Assembly: GCF_006540305.1 (NCBI RefSeq)
Contig: NZ_BJOR01000001.1
Location: 3,472,001 to 3,536,000 of the forward strand
DNA: 64,000 bases
DNA from: Streptomyces sp. 6-11-2
GTDB lineage: Bacteria; Actinomycetota; Actinomycetes; Streptomycetales; Streptomycetaceae
Direction of reading: 5' to 3'
Of the stretch, positions 39,561 through 48,484 are shown piece by piece. Made by a program: the position numbers and the translations under genes. Position 1 is the first letter of the stretch. Every line of letters starts with the position of its first letter. Under the pieces are notes generated by a model that had not been told where the DNA came from, made no database searches, and saw only the letters and a program-made list of their open reading frames with translations.

Positions 39561-40244
39561 TCACGTGGCGGTGTCGTCGGGCGTATCCGGCCGGGGAGAC
39601 TCCCCGGACCGGGGCAGGCCGCCCGTCGTTCCAGTGGTGGTGTCCAGCGACGCGGGTCCCCCGGAGGCGGAACCCTTGAGGTCCCGCCCGGCCCGCTCGC
39701 TCTCGATGAGCTCGTTCAGCCAGCGCACTTCGCGCTCCACGGACTCCATCCCGTGGCGCTGGAGCTCGAGTGTGTAGTCGTCGAGGCGCTCCCGGGTGCG
39801 TGCCAGAGAGGTGCGCATCTTCTCCAGACGCTCCTCCAACCGGCTGCGGCGGCCCTCCAGCACGCGCATGCGTACGTCGCGCGACGTCTGCCCGAAGAAG
39901 GCGAAGCGCGCGGCGAAGTGCTCGTCCTCGTACGTGTCGGGGCCCGTCTGCGAGAGCAGCTCCTCGAAGTGCTCCTTACCTTCGGCCGTCAACCGGTAGA
40001 CGATTTTGGCGCGGCGCCCTGCGAGCGCGGCGGAGACGGCGTCCTCAGGAGCGTTCCCCGGCTCCTCGATCAACCAGCCGTTGGCGACCAGCGTCTTGAG
40101 GCAGGGATAGAGCGTCCCGTAGCTGAACGCACGGAACACACCCAGTGACGTATTGAGTCGTTTGCGCAGCTCGTAGCCGTGCATCGGAGATTCGCGGAGC
40201 AGGCCGAGAACGGCGAACTCGAGGATGCCGGAACGCCGGCTCAT
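39561..40244 (-). CDS. PadR family transcriptional regulator
   Basis: A 227-residue regulator. The N-terminal winged helix is [52 protein letters not shown] with the PadR signature (GxLYPxL). The C-terminal half is a long coiled coil ([41 protein letters not shown]) for dimerisation, then a disordered tail. A perfect 23-bp palindrome upstream is the probable operator, so the gene may repress itself and the downstream ino1. Confidence 0.92.
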   Translation of the reverse strand: MSRRSGILEFAVLGLLRESPMHGYELRKRLNTSLGVFRAFSYGTLYPCLKTLVANGWLIEEPGNAPEDAVSAALAGRRAKIVYRLTAEGKEHFEELLSQTGPDTYEDEHFAARFAFFGQTSRDVRMRVLEGRRSRLEERLEKMRTSLARTRERLDDYTLELQRHGMESVEREVRWLNELIESERAGRDLKGSASGGPASLDTTTGTTGGLPRSGESPRPDTPDDTAT

Positions 40245-40643
40245 CGTCGCCTCCTCTCTCCCGCGATCCGGCGGCGGCGGAGGCCGCTCCGGATGCCCTG
40301 GCGGTGCTTATCTCGGACTGATGTATCGACTCGATACATCACGACGATAGATCCCAGCCCTGGATGCGACAAGAGGGGGCAGAGTGAACGGGATCACATC
40401 GCAGGCCGGTCGGAGGCAAGTTGCCTGATTTGGGGTGAACTTCGAGGCTCAGCGGGTTTGGCCAGTGCGTAGTCTGTGCGCCATGCACACCGCCGGGAAC
40501 CAAGTGACGCCCGGGGGACGTCCCCGTCCCCGGTGCGGTACGGGTGAATACACGACCGACCACATCCGTACTTCGGGGGGACCGGAAACCAGCCGCCGTT
40601 TCCAGGCGCGCAAGGGTGCGCCTGCCCGAGGAGTAATCGTTCG
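40245..40643. promoter_or_regulatory. padR-PBP divergent intergenic region
   Basis: 399 bp between padR (minus) and the penicillin-binding protein (plus). It contains the 23-bp PadR-type operator (40319-40341). The rest shows no gene and no clear promoter for the PBP, which has GAGGAG seven to twelve bases before its ATG. Confidence 0.5.
40319..40341. promoter_or_regulatory. 23-bp palindromic operator upstream of padR
   Basis: tgatgtatcga-c-tcgatacatca, a perfect 11-bp inverted repeat around one base, 75 bp upstream of padR. AT-rich arms with ATGTATC / GATACAT resemble the ATGT-N8-ACAT targets of PadR proteins. Probably overlaps the padR-ino1 promoter. Confidence 0.8.
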
Positions 40644-43358
40644 ATGAGCGAGCACCGTCGCAAACCGCCGCAGCCGCAGGGAGGCGGACGTGCCGCGGCC
40701 CGACGTGGCCAGTCCGGCTCGTCCTCCGGCCGCCGCGCGGCACCGCGAGGCGCCAGCGGATCTCCTGCCGATTCCTATGGATCCGGTTCCCACGGGCCGG
40801 GCCCGGGGTCGGATTCGTATGGCGCGGGAGGTGAGGAGCGCCCGTACGAGGGTCGTGCCGCCGCTCGGCGGGCGGCACAGAGAGGTGGCGGCCGTCGTGG
40901 CCGCCCCGGCGGACCCGATGGCCCGAACGGGCCCGGGCGCGGCCGTGGCCGGGCGGCACCGCCCGCCAAGAACCGGATCGTCGACTACCCGCGCGCGGGC
41001 AAGGACGGATGGCACCGCTGGGTGCCGTCCTGGAAGCTCGTGACGGGGCTGTTCATCGGCTTCCTCGGGAGCATGGTGGCGGTCGCCGGTATCGGGTACG
41101 CCATGGTGGGCGTGCCCGATGTCGCCGCGACCGCGACCGCGCAGAACAACGTCTACCTCTGGTCCGACAAGACGCCGATGGTCTCGACGGGTGGCGAGAC
41201 GAACCGGCAGATCGTCAACCTGTCGCAGATCCCCGAGGCGATGCAGTGGGCGGTCATCTCCCAGGAGAACAAGACCTTCTACTCCGACAGCGGCGTCGAC
41301 CCCAAGGGCATCGCCCGCGCGTTCTTCAACATGGCCACCGGTGGCCAGACCCAGGGTGGTTCCACCATCACCCAGCAGTACGTGAAGAACGCGAGGCTGG
41401 ACGACCAGTCGCAGACGATCTCCCGTAAGTTCAAGGAGATCTTCATCTCGGTCAAGGTGGGCACCACCGTCGACAAGAAGGAGATCCTCGCGGGCTACCT
41501 GAACTCGGCCTACTACGGCCGGGGTGCCTACGGGATCCAGGCGGCCGCGCGTGCCTACTTCAACAAGGACTCCATCGACCTGAACCCGGGCGAGTGCGCC
41601 TTCCTGTCCGCGATGCTCAAGGGCGCGACGTACTACGACCCGGCGGGCCAGACCTCCATCGACCCCACCGGGGCCACCGCGGAGCAGAACACACAGCGGG
41701 CCCTGACGCAGATGCAGGACACGCTCGACAAGATGGTTCAGGGCAACCATCTGAGTGCCACCGAGCGGGCCAAATACACCAAGCTCCCCGACTGGAAGTA
41801 CCCGCGGTCGAACACCCAGCTGAGCGGTCAGATCGGCTACCTCGTGGACCTGGCCAACAGCTATCTGATCACCCACAGCGACGACACCGGCCTCACCGCT
41901 GACAAGCTGCGGCTGGGCGGCTACACGATCTGGACGACCTTCGACAAGAAGAAGGTCGCGAAGCTGGAGAAGGCGGTCAAGAAGGTCCAGAAGGCCAACA
42001 TCAACCCCAAGCTGCGCCCGAAGACGGACACGCACGTCCAGTTCGGCGGGGCCTCGGTGGACTCGAAGACGGGTGCCATCGTGGCGATCTACGGCGGTGA
42101 GGACGCGACCAGGCACTTCACCAACAACGCCGACGCGACCGGCGCCCAGGTCGGCTCGACCTTCAAGCCGTTCGTACTGGCCGCGGCCATGCGGGACGGA
42201 GTCCGCGACCCCAGCGGGGGCAAATCGCAGCCACAGGACGAACGCACCCAGGTGTCGCCCAAGAGCCGGTTCAGCGGTAAGAACAAGCTCAAGATCAAGA
42301 ATTACGACGGGACCGTCTGGAGGGATGAGAAGGACGGGGAGTGGCTGCAGACCAACGACGGTAACGAGTCGCGCGGAAAGCCCCCGAGCTACCTGATCGA
42401 CCTGCGCGAGGCGATGCAGTGGTCGGTGAACTCCGCCTTCGTGCAACTCGGTATGGACGTCGGCCTGGACAAGGTCAAGCAGGCCGCCCTCGACGCCGGT
42501 CTGAAGGAGAACAGCCTGACCGGCACAGGCTTCCCGTCCTTCTCCATCGGCATCTCCGACCCCAGCGCCATCCGCATGGCGGGCGCCTATGCCACCTTCG
42601 CCAAGAGTGGTGAGCAGAACGACCCGTTCTCCGTCCTGGAGGTCAACAGCAAGGACGGGCAGGTCTACAAGCACGAGGGCAAGCCCAAGGAGGCCTTCTC
42701 GCCGGCCGTCGCCGACAACGTCACGGACATCCTCAAGACCGTGGTCGAGAAGGGTACGGGCTCCAACGCCCAGCTGCCCGGGCGTGAGGTGGCCGGCAAG
42801 ACCGGTACCACGGACGGGAACAAGTCCGCCTGGTTCGTCGGCTACACCCCGCAGCTCTCCACCGCGATCGGCATGTTCCGGCTGGACGACAACGAGAAGA
42901 ACAAGTCGCGCAAGTTCGAGGAGATGTACGGCACGGGTGGCCAGGACAAGATCCATGGCGCCTCGTTCCCGTCCGAGATCTGGCACGACTACATGCTGGA
43001 GGCACTCCAGGGCGTGCCGGCCGAGAAGTTCCCGAAGCCCGAGCCCATCGGCGAGATCGTCAACCCGGTGCCCAGCCCCACGCCGACGCCCTCGCCCACC
43101 CCGACCGAGGAGGCCAGCCCGACGCCGTCTCCCACGCCCAGCGAGGTCGAGCCCAGCCCGACCCCCTCGCCGACCCCGTCGCGTTGCGGCTTCTTCGGCT
43201 GCGACAGCAACGGCGGTAATACGGGCGACGGCGGTACGGACGGAGGCAACAGCCCATCGCCGTCACCGACCGATTCAGGCAGTGGCAATGGCAACGGCAA
43301 CGGAGGCGGCAACAGAGGCAACGGCAACGGAGGCTTCTTCGGAGGCACGACCAACTAG
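40644..43358 (+). CDS. Bifunctional class A penicillin-binding protein
   Basis: A 904-residue enzyme for peptidoglycan polymerisation and crosslinking. Residues 1-125 are a basic Arg/Gly/Pro cytoplasmic region, then one transmembrane helix (LVTGLFIGFLGSMVAVAGIGYAMV). The GT51 transglycosylase domain has the catalytic Glu in ISQENKTFYSDSG (the usual E-D is E-N), GGSTITQQYVKNARL and KEILAGYLNSAYYGRGAYGIQAAARAYF. The transpeptidase has S-T-F-K (about residue 504), S-V-N (about 593) and KTGTT (about 718). The last ~110 residues are Pro/Thr/Ser repeats and a Gly/Asn-rich tail with one short CGFFGC loop. Confidence 0.95.
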   Translation: MSEHRRKPPQPQGGGRAAARRGQSGSSSGRRAAPRGASGSPADSYGSGSHGPGPGSDSYGAGGEERPYEGRAAARRAAQRGGGRRGRPGGPDGPNGPGRGRGRAAPPAKNRIVDYPRAGKDGWHRWVPSWKLVTGLFIGFLGSMVAVAGIGYAMVGVPDVAATATAQNNVYLWSDKTPMVSTGGETNRQIVNLSQIPEAMQWAVISQENKTFYSDSGVDPKGIARAFFNMATGGQTQGGSTITQQYVKNARLDDQSQTISRKFKEIFISVKVGTTVDKKEILAGYLNSAYYGRGAYGIQAAARAYFNKDSIDLNPGECAFLSAMLKGATYYDPAGQTSIDPTGATAEQNTQRALTQMQDTLDKMVQGNHLSATERAKYTKLPDWKYPRSNTQLSGQIGYLVDLANSYLITHSDDTGLTADKLRLGGYTIWTTFDKKKVAKLEKAVKKVQKANINPKLRPKTDTHVQFGGASVDSKTGAIVAIYGGEDATRHFTNNADATGAQVGSTFKPFVLAAAMRDGVRDPSGGKSQPQDERTQVSPKSRFSGKNKLKIKNYDGTVWRDEKDGEWLQTNDGNESRGKPPSYLIDLREAMQWSVNSAFVQLGMDVGLDKVKQAALDAGLKENSLTGTGFPSFSIGISDPSAIRMAGAYATFAKSGEQNDPFSVLEVNSKDGQVYKHEGKPKEAFSPAVADNVTDILKTVVEKGTGSNAQLPGREVAGKTGTTDGNKSAWFVGYTPQLSTAIGMFRLDDNEKNKSRKFEEMYGTGGQDKIHGASFPSEIWHDYMLEALQGVPAEKFPKPEPIGEIVNPVPSPTPTPSPTPTEEASPTPSPTPSEVEPSPTPSPTPSRCGFFGCDSNGGNTGDGGTDGGNSPSPSPTDSGSGNGNGNGGGNRGNGNGGFFGGTTN

Positions 43359-43380
43359 CCGCCTGACCGCCTCACGAGGG

Positions 43381-43396
43381 TGTTTCACGTGAAACG
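43381..43396. promoter_or_regulatory. parS: parS site 8
   Basis: tgtttcacgtgaaacg, 22 bp after the PBP stop and immediately followed by a terminator hairpin. An apparent GTG start at 43380 (VFHVKR) arises from the motif itself. Confidence 0.93.
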
Positions 43397-43430
43397 AGGG
43401 CCGCCGCACCTGCCGGGTGCGGCGGCCCTC
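43396..43430 (+). terminator. Terminator of the PBP gene
   Basis: Perfect 15-bp GC-rich stem gagggccgccgcacc / ggtgcggcggccctc with loop tgccg, sharing its first base with parS site 8. Tail ggctttctcc. Confidence 0.85.
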
Positions 43431-43466
43431 GGCTTTCTCCCGGATGTGTACGGCAGGATGTGCCCC

Positions 43467-44975
43467 ATGCCCAGTGCTGAATCGACGCAAGCGAGCGTGC
43501 ACGAGCCGGACCCGGTGCGGCCCACCAAGGAGGACGAGGTCGCGGCGGCCGGCAGTGAGCTGGTCGGCGGCCCCGTCGGGCGGCGTGCCCTGCTCGGGAG
43601 GTCCTGGTGGACCCCCGTACGGGTCGTCGCGCTCGTCGCGATCGGCATGTTCGCCCTCGGTCTGGTCCAGAAGGTCCCCTGCTACCACGGTGGCTGGTTC
43701 TTCGGTGCGAGTTCGCAGTACACGAAGGCCTGCTACTCGGACATTCCGCACCTCTACCAGGGGCGCGGCTTCGCCGAGGGCCTCGTGCCCTACTTCGACA
43801 AGCTCCCCGGCGACATGCCGTACCTGGAGTACCCCGTACTGACCGGGGTGTTCATGGAGGTGGCCTCCTGGCTGACCCCGCACAGCGGCAGCATCCAGCA
43901 TCAGGAACAGTGGTACTGGATGGTCAACGCCGGGATGCTGATGGTGTGCGCGGCCGTCATCGCCGTCTGCGTGGCCCGCACACACGCCCGGCGACCGTGG
44001 GACGGTCTGCTGGTCGCCCTCGCGCCGGCCTTCGCGTTGACCGCCACCATCAACTGGGACCTGCTGGCGGTCGCCCTGACGGCCGCCGCGATGCTGATGT
44101 GGTCCCGCGGGCGCTCGGTCGCCTTCGGCGTCCTGCTGGGCCTCGCCACGGCCGCCAAGCTGTATCCCGTCTTCCTGCTCGGCCCGCTGTTCGTCCTGTG
44201 CTGGCGGGCGGGCAAGTGGCGGGACTTCGGCAAGGCCCTGGCGGGCGCCGTCGTCGCCTGGCTGGTGGTGAACCTGCCGGTGATGGCCTTCGCCTCGGAG
44301 GGCTGGTGGCAGTTCTACAGGTTCAGCCATGACCGGGGCGTCGACTTCGGCTCCTTCTGGCTCATCTGGGCCCAGAACTCGAGCAGCCCGCCGAGCACCG
44401 ACTTCGTCAACACCACGGCCACGCTGCTCGTGGTGCTGTGCGCCCTCGGTATCGCGGCGCTGACGCTGTACGCCCCGCGCCGTCCGCGCTTCGCCCAGCT
44501 CGCCTTTCTGATCGTGGCGGCCTTCATCGTCACCAACAAGGTCTACTCGCCGCAGTACGTCCTGTGGCTGGTCCCGCTGGCCGCGCTGGCCCGCCCCAAG
44601 TGGCGGGACTTCCTGATCTGGCAGGCCTGCGAGGTGGCGTACTTCTTCGGCATCTGGATGTACCTGGCGTACACGACCAGTGGAGACGCCCACAAGGGTC
44701 TGCCGACCGACGGCTACCACTGGGCGATCGCCGTGCACCTGCTGGGCACGCTGTACCTGTGCGCGGTCGTCGTGCGCGACATCCTCATGCCGGAGCGGGA
44801 CGTGGTGCGCCGCGCCGGCGACGACGACCCCTCGGGCGGTGTCCTCGACGGTGCCGAGGACGTCTTCGTCCTCGGCGCCCGGGCCCGTCCGCAGCACCGG
44901 GAGGCGGACTTCGGCGGGCCGCAGGTGGAGTGGGGCGGACAGGGCACGTCGGCACCCCAGAGTGGTTCGCTCTGA
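43467..44975 (+). CDS. GT87/DUF2029 family polyprenyl-phosphate-mannose-type glycosyltransferase
   Basis: A ~502-residue integral membrane protein; ATG at 43467 with GGCAGGA ahead. After a disordered N-terminus, about 10 hydrophobic segments: RVVALVAIGMFALGLV, then an external loop with two Cys (VPCYHGGWFF, KACYSDIPHLY) and the acidic EYPVL motif that is typical of the GT-C fold of GT87, and AAKLYPVFLLGPLFVL. GT87 proteins such as mycobacterial PimE use polyprenyl-phosphate mannose. Substrate here unknown; it may act on lipoglycans or secreted proteins. Ends convergent with the racemase-like gene. Confidence 0.85.
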   Translation: MPSAESTQASVHEPDPVRPTKEDEVAAAGSELVGGPVGRRALLGRSWWTPVRVVALVAIGMFALGLVQKVPCYHGGWFFGASSQYTKACYSDIPHLYQGRGFAEGLVPYFDKLPGDMPYLEYPVLTGVFMEVASWLTPHSGSIQHQEQWYWMVNAGMLMVCAAVIAVCVARTHARRPWDGLLVALAPAFALTATINWDLLAVALTAAAMLMWSRGRSVAFGVLLGLATAAKLYPVFLLGPLFVLCWRAGKWRDFGKALAGAVVAWLVVNLPVMAFASEGWWQFYRFSHDRGVDFGSFWLIWAQNSSSPPSTDFVNTTATLLVVLCALGIAALTLYAPRRPRFAQLAFLIVAAFIVTNKVYSPQYVLWLVPLAALARPKWRDFLIWQACEVAYFFGIWMYLAYTTSGDAHKGLPTDGYHWAIAVHLLGTLYLCAVVVRDILMPERDVVRRAGDDDPSGGVLDGAEDVFVLGARARPQHREADFGGPQVEWGGQGTSAPQSGSL

Positions 44976-44999
44976 GCGAACAGGGATTCAGGAGGTCAT

Positions 45000-45040
45000 A
45001 CGAAAGGCCGTACCCGGCACCGCCGGGTACGGCCTTTCGT
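45000..45040. terminator. Bidirectional terminator
   Basis: A 19-bp perfect stem (acgaaaggccgtacccggc with its complement) and a 3-base loop between the convergent GT87 gene and racemase-like gene. Ends in ctttcgt on both strands. Confidence 0.9.
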
Positions 45041-45066
45041 GCGAGAACGGGTGCTCGGGGGACCGC

Positions 45067-46098
45067 TCAGTGGTCCATGAGCCGGTCGAACTGCGTGGTG
45101 GTGTGGCGCAGATGGGCCACCAACTCGTCACCGACCTTGGGCTCTTGTGCGTCCGAGGGAACGAACAGGATCGACACCTGCATGTGCGGCGGCTCCGCGA
45201 ACCAGCGCTGCTTGCCGCTCCAGACGAACGGGGAGAGGTTGCGGTTCACCGTGGCCAGGCCGGCGCGGGCGACGCCCTTGGCGCGCGGCATGACGCCGTG
45301 CAGCGCCTTGGGGGCCTCCAGGCCCACTCCGTGCGACGTACCGCCCGCCACGACCACCAGGAAGCCGTCCGAGGCCGCCTTCTGCTGGCGGTAGCCGAAA
45401 CGGTCGCCCTTGGTGACCCGTGTGACGTCCAGGACCGCGCCGCGGTACTCAGTGGCCTCGTGGTCCCCCAGCCAGAGCCGCGTGCCGATACGGGCGCGGA
45501 ACTGTGTCTGCGGGAACTGCTGCTGCAACCGTGCGAGTTCCTGCGCCTTGAGGTGGCTGACGAACATCGTGTGCAGCGGCAGGCGGGCCGCGCGCAGCCG
45601 GTCCATCCAGCCGATGACCTCCTCCACGGCGTCCGAACCGTCCGTGCGGTCCAGCGGCAGATGGATGGCGAAGCCCTCCAGCCGGACGTTCTCGATGGCG
45701 GCGTGCAGCTGCGGCAGGTCCTGCTCGCTGATGCCGTGCCGCTTCATCGAGGACATCACCTCGATGACGACGCGGGCCCCGACGAGGCCGTACACCCCGT
45801 CGACCGATGACACCGAGCGGATCACACGGTCGGGCAGCGGCACCGGCTCCTCGCCGCGGCGGTAGGGCGTCAGCACCAGCAGGTCACCGCTGAAGAAGTC
45901 CTTGATGCGGGCGGCCTCGTACGTCGTGCCGACGGCGAGGATGTCGGAGCCCAGCCGGGTGGCCTCCTCGGCCAGCCGCTCGTGCCCGAATCCGTAGCCG
46001 TTGCCCTTGCAGACCGGGACCAGCCCGGGGAACTGCTCCTGCACGTGCTTGTGGTGCGCCCGCCAGCGCGCGGTGTCGACGTAGAGCGTGAGCGCCAT
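45067..46098 (-). CDS. Alanine racemase family PLP-dependent protein
   Basis: A 343-residue protein. The N-terminal TIM-barrel start has the PLP-lysine motif VPVCKGNGYGFGHERLAEEA (compare VKANAYGHG of Alr), and VVIEVMSSMKRHG, plus a later RIGTRLWLG and RFGYRQQKA that correspond to the second half. It is more divergent and slightly shorter than Alr (~370-390), so the substrate may not be alanine. The gene is 83 bp after the FemX-like gene on the same strand; this racemase-FemX pairing near a PBP suggests a role in peptidoglycan precursor modification (inference). Confidence 0.8.
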   Translation of the reverse strand: MALTLYVDTARWRAHHKHVQEQFPGLVPVCKGNGYGFGHERLAEEATRLGSDILAVGTTYEAARIKDFFSGDLLVLTPYRRGEEPVPLPDRVIRSVSSVDGVYGLVGARVVIEVMSSMKRHGISEQDLPQLHAAIENVRLEGFAIHLPLDRTDGSDAVEEVIGWMDRLRAARLPLHTMFVSHLKAQELARLQQQFPQTQFRARIGTRLWLGDHEATEYRGAVLDVTRVTKGDRFGYRQQKAASDGFLVVVAGGTSHGVGLEAPKALHGVMPRAKGVARAGLATVNRNLSPFVWSGKQRWFAEPPHMQVSILFVPSDAQEPKVGDELVAHLRHTTTQFDRLMDH

Positions 46099-46181
46099 GG
46101 CCGGACCTGGAACCTTTCTCGGGGGTGCGGTGTATCAGAAGTATGGAAGGTGTCGACGGGGTCGAAGCGAGGAGCGTCAGG

Positions 46182-47303
46182 TCAGCGGCGCGACATGTAG
46201 ATGTCGAGCGCCTTGTGGAGCAGCTTGTTCAGCGGGAAGTCCCACTCCCCGAGGTACTCGGCGGCCTGGCCGCCGGTGCCGACCTTGAACTGGATCAGTC
46301 CGAAGAGGTGGTCGGTCTCGTCCAGCGAGTCGGAGATGCCGCGCAGGTCGTAGACGGTGGCGCCGAGCGCGTAGGCGTCGCGCAGCATCCGCCACTGCAT
46401 CGCGTTCGAGGGCCGGACCTCGCGGCCGATGTTGTCGGAGGCACCGTAGGAGTACCAGACGTGCCCGCCCACGATCAGCATCGTCGCCGCTGCCAGGTTC
46501 ACGCCGTTGTGCCGGGCGAAGTACAGCCGCATGCGGTTGGGGTCCTCGGTGTTGAGGGCCGTCCACATGCGCTGGAAGTACGACAGCGGGCGGGGTCGGA
46601 AGTGGTCGCGCACCGCGGTGATCTCGTACAGCCGCTGCCATTCCTCGAGGTCCTGGTAGCCGCCCTGGACGACCTCGACCCCGGCCTTCTCCGCCTTCTT
46701 GATGTTGCGGCGCCACAGCTGGTTGAAGTTCTTGTGCACCTCTTCCAGGGACCGGTTGGCGAGCGGCACCTGAAAGATGTAACGGGGCTGCACGTCGCCG
46801 AAGCCGGCGCCGCCGTCCTCGCCCTGCTGCCAGCCCATGCGGCGCAGCTTGTCGGCGACCTCGAAGGCGCGGGGCTCGATGAAGTCGGCCTCCAGGTCGC
46901 GCAGGCGCTTGACGTCCGAGTCCTGGATGCCCTTCTTGATGGTCTCGGAGTTCCAGCGGCGGATGATCACCGGCGGGCCCATCTTCACCGAGAAGGCGCC
47001 CTGTTGCTTCAGATGCGCCAGCATCGGCTGGATCCAGTCGTCGAGATTCGGCGCGAACCAGTTGATGACCGGGCCCTCGGGCAGGTAGGCGAGATACCGC
47101 TTGATCTTGGGCAGTTGGCGGTACAGGACGAGGCCCGCGCCGACCAGTTCGCCGGTGCGGTCGTCGAACCAGCCCAGGTTTTCCGAGCGCCACTCCGCCT
47201 TGACCTCTGACCAGGCCGGGACCTGCATGTGACTCGCCGCGGGCAGGTTCTGGATGTAGGCCAGATGCTGCTCTCGACTGATGGTCCTCAGGGTCAGGCT
47301 CAT
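46182..47303 (-). CDS. femX: FemABX family peptidoglycan interpeptide-bridge transferase (FemX-like)
   Basis: About 373 residues; ATG at 47303 (MSLTLRTISREQH). Two GNAT-like halves typical of FemABX (RRGNIKKAEKAGVEV-type region NQLWRRNIKKAEKAGVEVV and the C-terminal NAMQWRMLRDAYALGATVYDLRGISD), but no long antiparallel coiled coil. The end GTGGQAAEYLGEWDFPLNKLLHKAL is the conserved K-G-E-x5-G-x-D motif region. In Streptomyces, FemX adds the first glycine of the LL-Dap peptide bridge to lipid II using Gly-tRNA. In an operon with the racemase-like gene. Confidence 0.9.
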   Translation of the reverse strand: MSLTLRTISREQHLAYIQNLPAASHMQVPAWSEVKAEWRSENLGWFDDRTGELVGAGLVLYRQLPKIKRYLAYLPEGPVINWFAPNLDDWIQPMLAHLKQQGAFSVKMGPPVIIRRWNSETIKKGIQDSDVKRLRDLEADFIEPRAFEVADKLRRMGWQQGEDGGAGFGDVQPRYIFQVPLANRSLEEVHKNFNQLWRRNIKKAEKAGVEVVQGGYQDLEEWQRLYEITAVRDHFRPRPLSYFQRMWTALNTEDPNRMRLYFARHNGVNLAAATMLIVGGHVWYSYGASDNIGREVRPSNAMQWRMLRDAYALGATVYDLRGISDSLDETDHLFGLIQFKVGTGGQAAEYLGEWDFPLNKLLHKALDIYMSRR

Positions 47304-47516
47304 TCGGGGCGCTCCTCGGGCTGGCGTGTCCCCATGGGTACAGGGGCTCCGGCTCTCGCGCCGAAGCCTACTGCGCCCTGGGAGCGCGCAGACTGGCCGC
47401 ACGCAACCTTCGCCCCGGCCTGTTCACCGCCGTGGCGCCGGGCGTGCGGTCATGCGGGCGGCGTCCGCGGTGTCCGGCGGACGCCGTCCACAAGGAGCGG
47501 CCGGGCGTGCCCGTTG

Positions 47517-47840
47517 TCAGCTGAACAGGCCGCCGAAGAGGCCGCCGTGCGCCAGGCCGAGATAGAAGCCGACCGCGGAGGCGCCGAGGCCGAGGACCAG
47601 CCCGAAGCGCTCGCGCGTCGTCACGGAGATCCACTGTCCGTACGCCCCGGTGAGGATCCCCACCAGACCGGCCCAGGAGCTCAGCAGGTGCAGGCCGTGG
47701 AAGAGGAGCCCGGTGATGAACGCCAGCACGCCCAGCACCAGGGTCACCACGAGCAGGGTGTCCTGGACCGGGTGGGACTTGCCGTCGGTGGCGAAGAGGC
47801 CACCACCCGCGGCGGTGTTCGGTCGCATCGTCTGTGCCAT
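47517..47840 (-). CDS. Small integral membrane protein (hypothetical)
   Basis: A 107-residue protein, ATG at 47840 with GGAGGTG five bases upstream. After ~25 polar residues it has three hydrophobic helices (VQDTLLVVTLVLGVLAFITGLLFHGLHLLSSWAGLVGILTG..., then ERFGLVLGLGASAVGFYLGLAHGGLFGGLF). No recognised domain. It sits between femX and rpsF as in other Streptomyces genomes. Function unknown. Confidence 0.75.
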   Translation of the reverse strand: MAQTMRPNTAAGGGLFATDGKSHPVQDTLLVVTLVLGVLAFITGLLFHGLHLLSSWAGLVGILTGAYGQWISVTTRERFGLVLGLGASAVGFYLGLAHGGLFGGLFS

Positions 47841-48070
47841 GGGGCACCTCCAGCGAAAAGCGGCGCATCTTAGCGCCGTGGACACCCGAGGTGTCCAGGT
47901 TGACGGGTCCGGAGCCCCGATTTCAACCGGAAGCGGGTGTGCGGGTAGTCTGTACGTTCTGCACGGTGTCTGCCCAGGCTGAGCCACGGCCAACCTGGAG
48001 AGTCCGTCAGCGGCCCTCGTTGTCAGTGGCGGCTGATGTACTGCAAGCACTGTTGCGTACGCATAACAAC

Positions 48071-48113
48071 CCTCCTGCCACGGAACGACCGTGGCCGTTG
48101 AGTCCAGAGGAGG
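48071..48113 (+). promoter_or_regulatory. Leader structure that can hide the rpsF ribosome binding site
   Basis: cctcct (48071-48076) is complementary to the ribosome binding site aggagg (48108-48113). Between them is a perfect hairpin gccacgg-aacga-ccgtggc (48077-48095) followed by cg. This arrangement is compatible with the S6:S18-binding leader known upstream of rpsF in many bacteria, but the identification is only by position and shape. Confidence 0.4.
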
Positions 48114-48123
48114 TGGGTTCCAC

Positions 48124-48414
48124 ATGCGTCACTACGAGGTGATGGTCATCCTCGACCCCGATCTCGAGGAGCGTTCTGTCTCCCCGCTGATCGAGAACTT
48201 CCTTTCTGTCGTCCGTGACGGCGGCGGAAAGGTCGAGAAGGTCGACACCTGGGGCCGTCGTCGTCTCTCGTACGAGATCAAGAAGAAGCCCGAGGGCATC
48301 TACTCGGTCATCGACCTGCAGGCCGAGCCTGCGGTCGTCAAGGAGCTCGACCGCCAGATGAACCTGAACGAGTCGGTCCTCCGGACCAAGGTCCTCCGCC
48401 CCGAGACCCACTGA
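48124..48414 (+). CDS. rpsF: Small ribosomal subunit protein bS6
   Basis: A 96-residue protein beginning [17 protein letters not shown], with the S6 fold ([27 protein letters not shown]). ATG at 48124 after AGAGGAGGTGGG. First gene of rpsF-ssb-rpsR-rplI; S6 binds 16S rRNA with S18. Confidence 0.98.
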   Translation: MRHYEVMVILDPDLEERSVSPLIENFLSVVRDGGGKVEKVDTWGRRRLSYEIKKKPEGIYSVIDLQAEPAVVKELDRQMNLNESVLRTKVLRPETH

Positions 48415-48484
48415 GCCCTTCGCTCAGCTGATCTCGGGATTCGAGTAGCAAGCAGCCAGAGCAAACCCGCCGAGAGGTTCCCCC

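Noticed and set aside
40449..42986. 845-codon minus-strand frame opposite the PBP
   Set aside because: Antisense shadow of a gene with clear PBP catalytic motifs.
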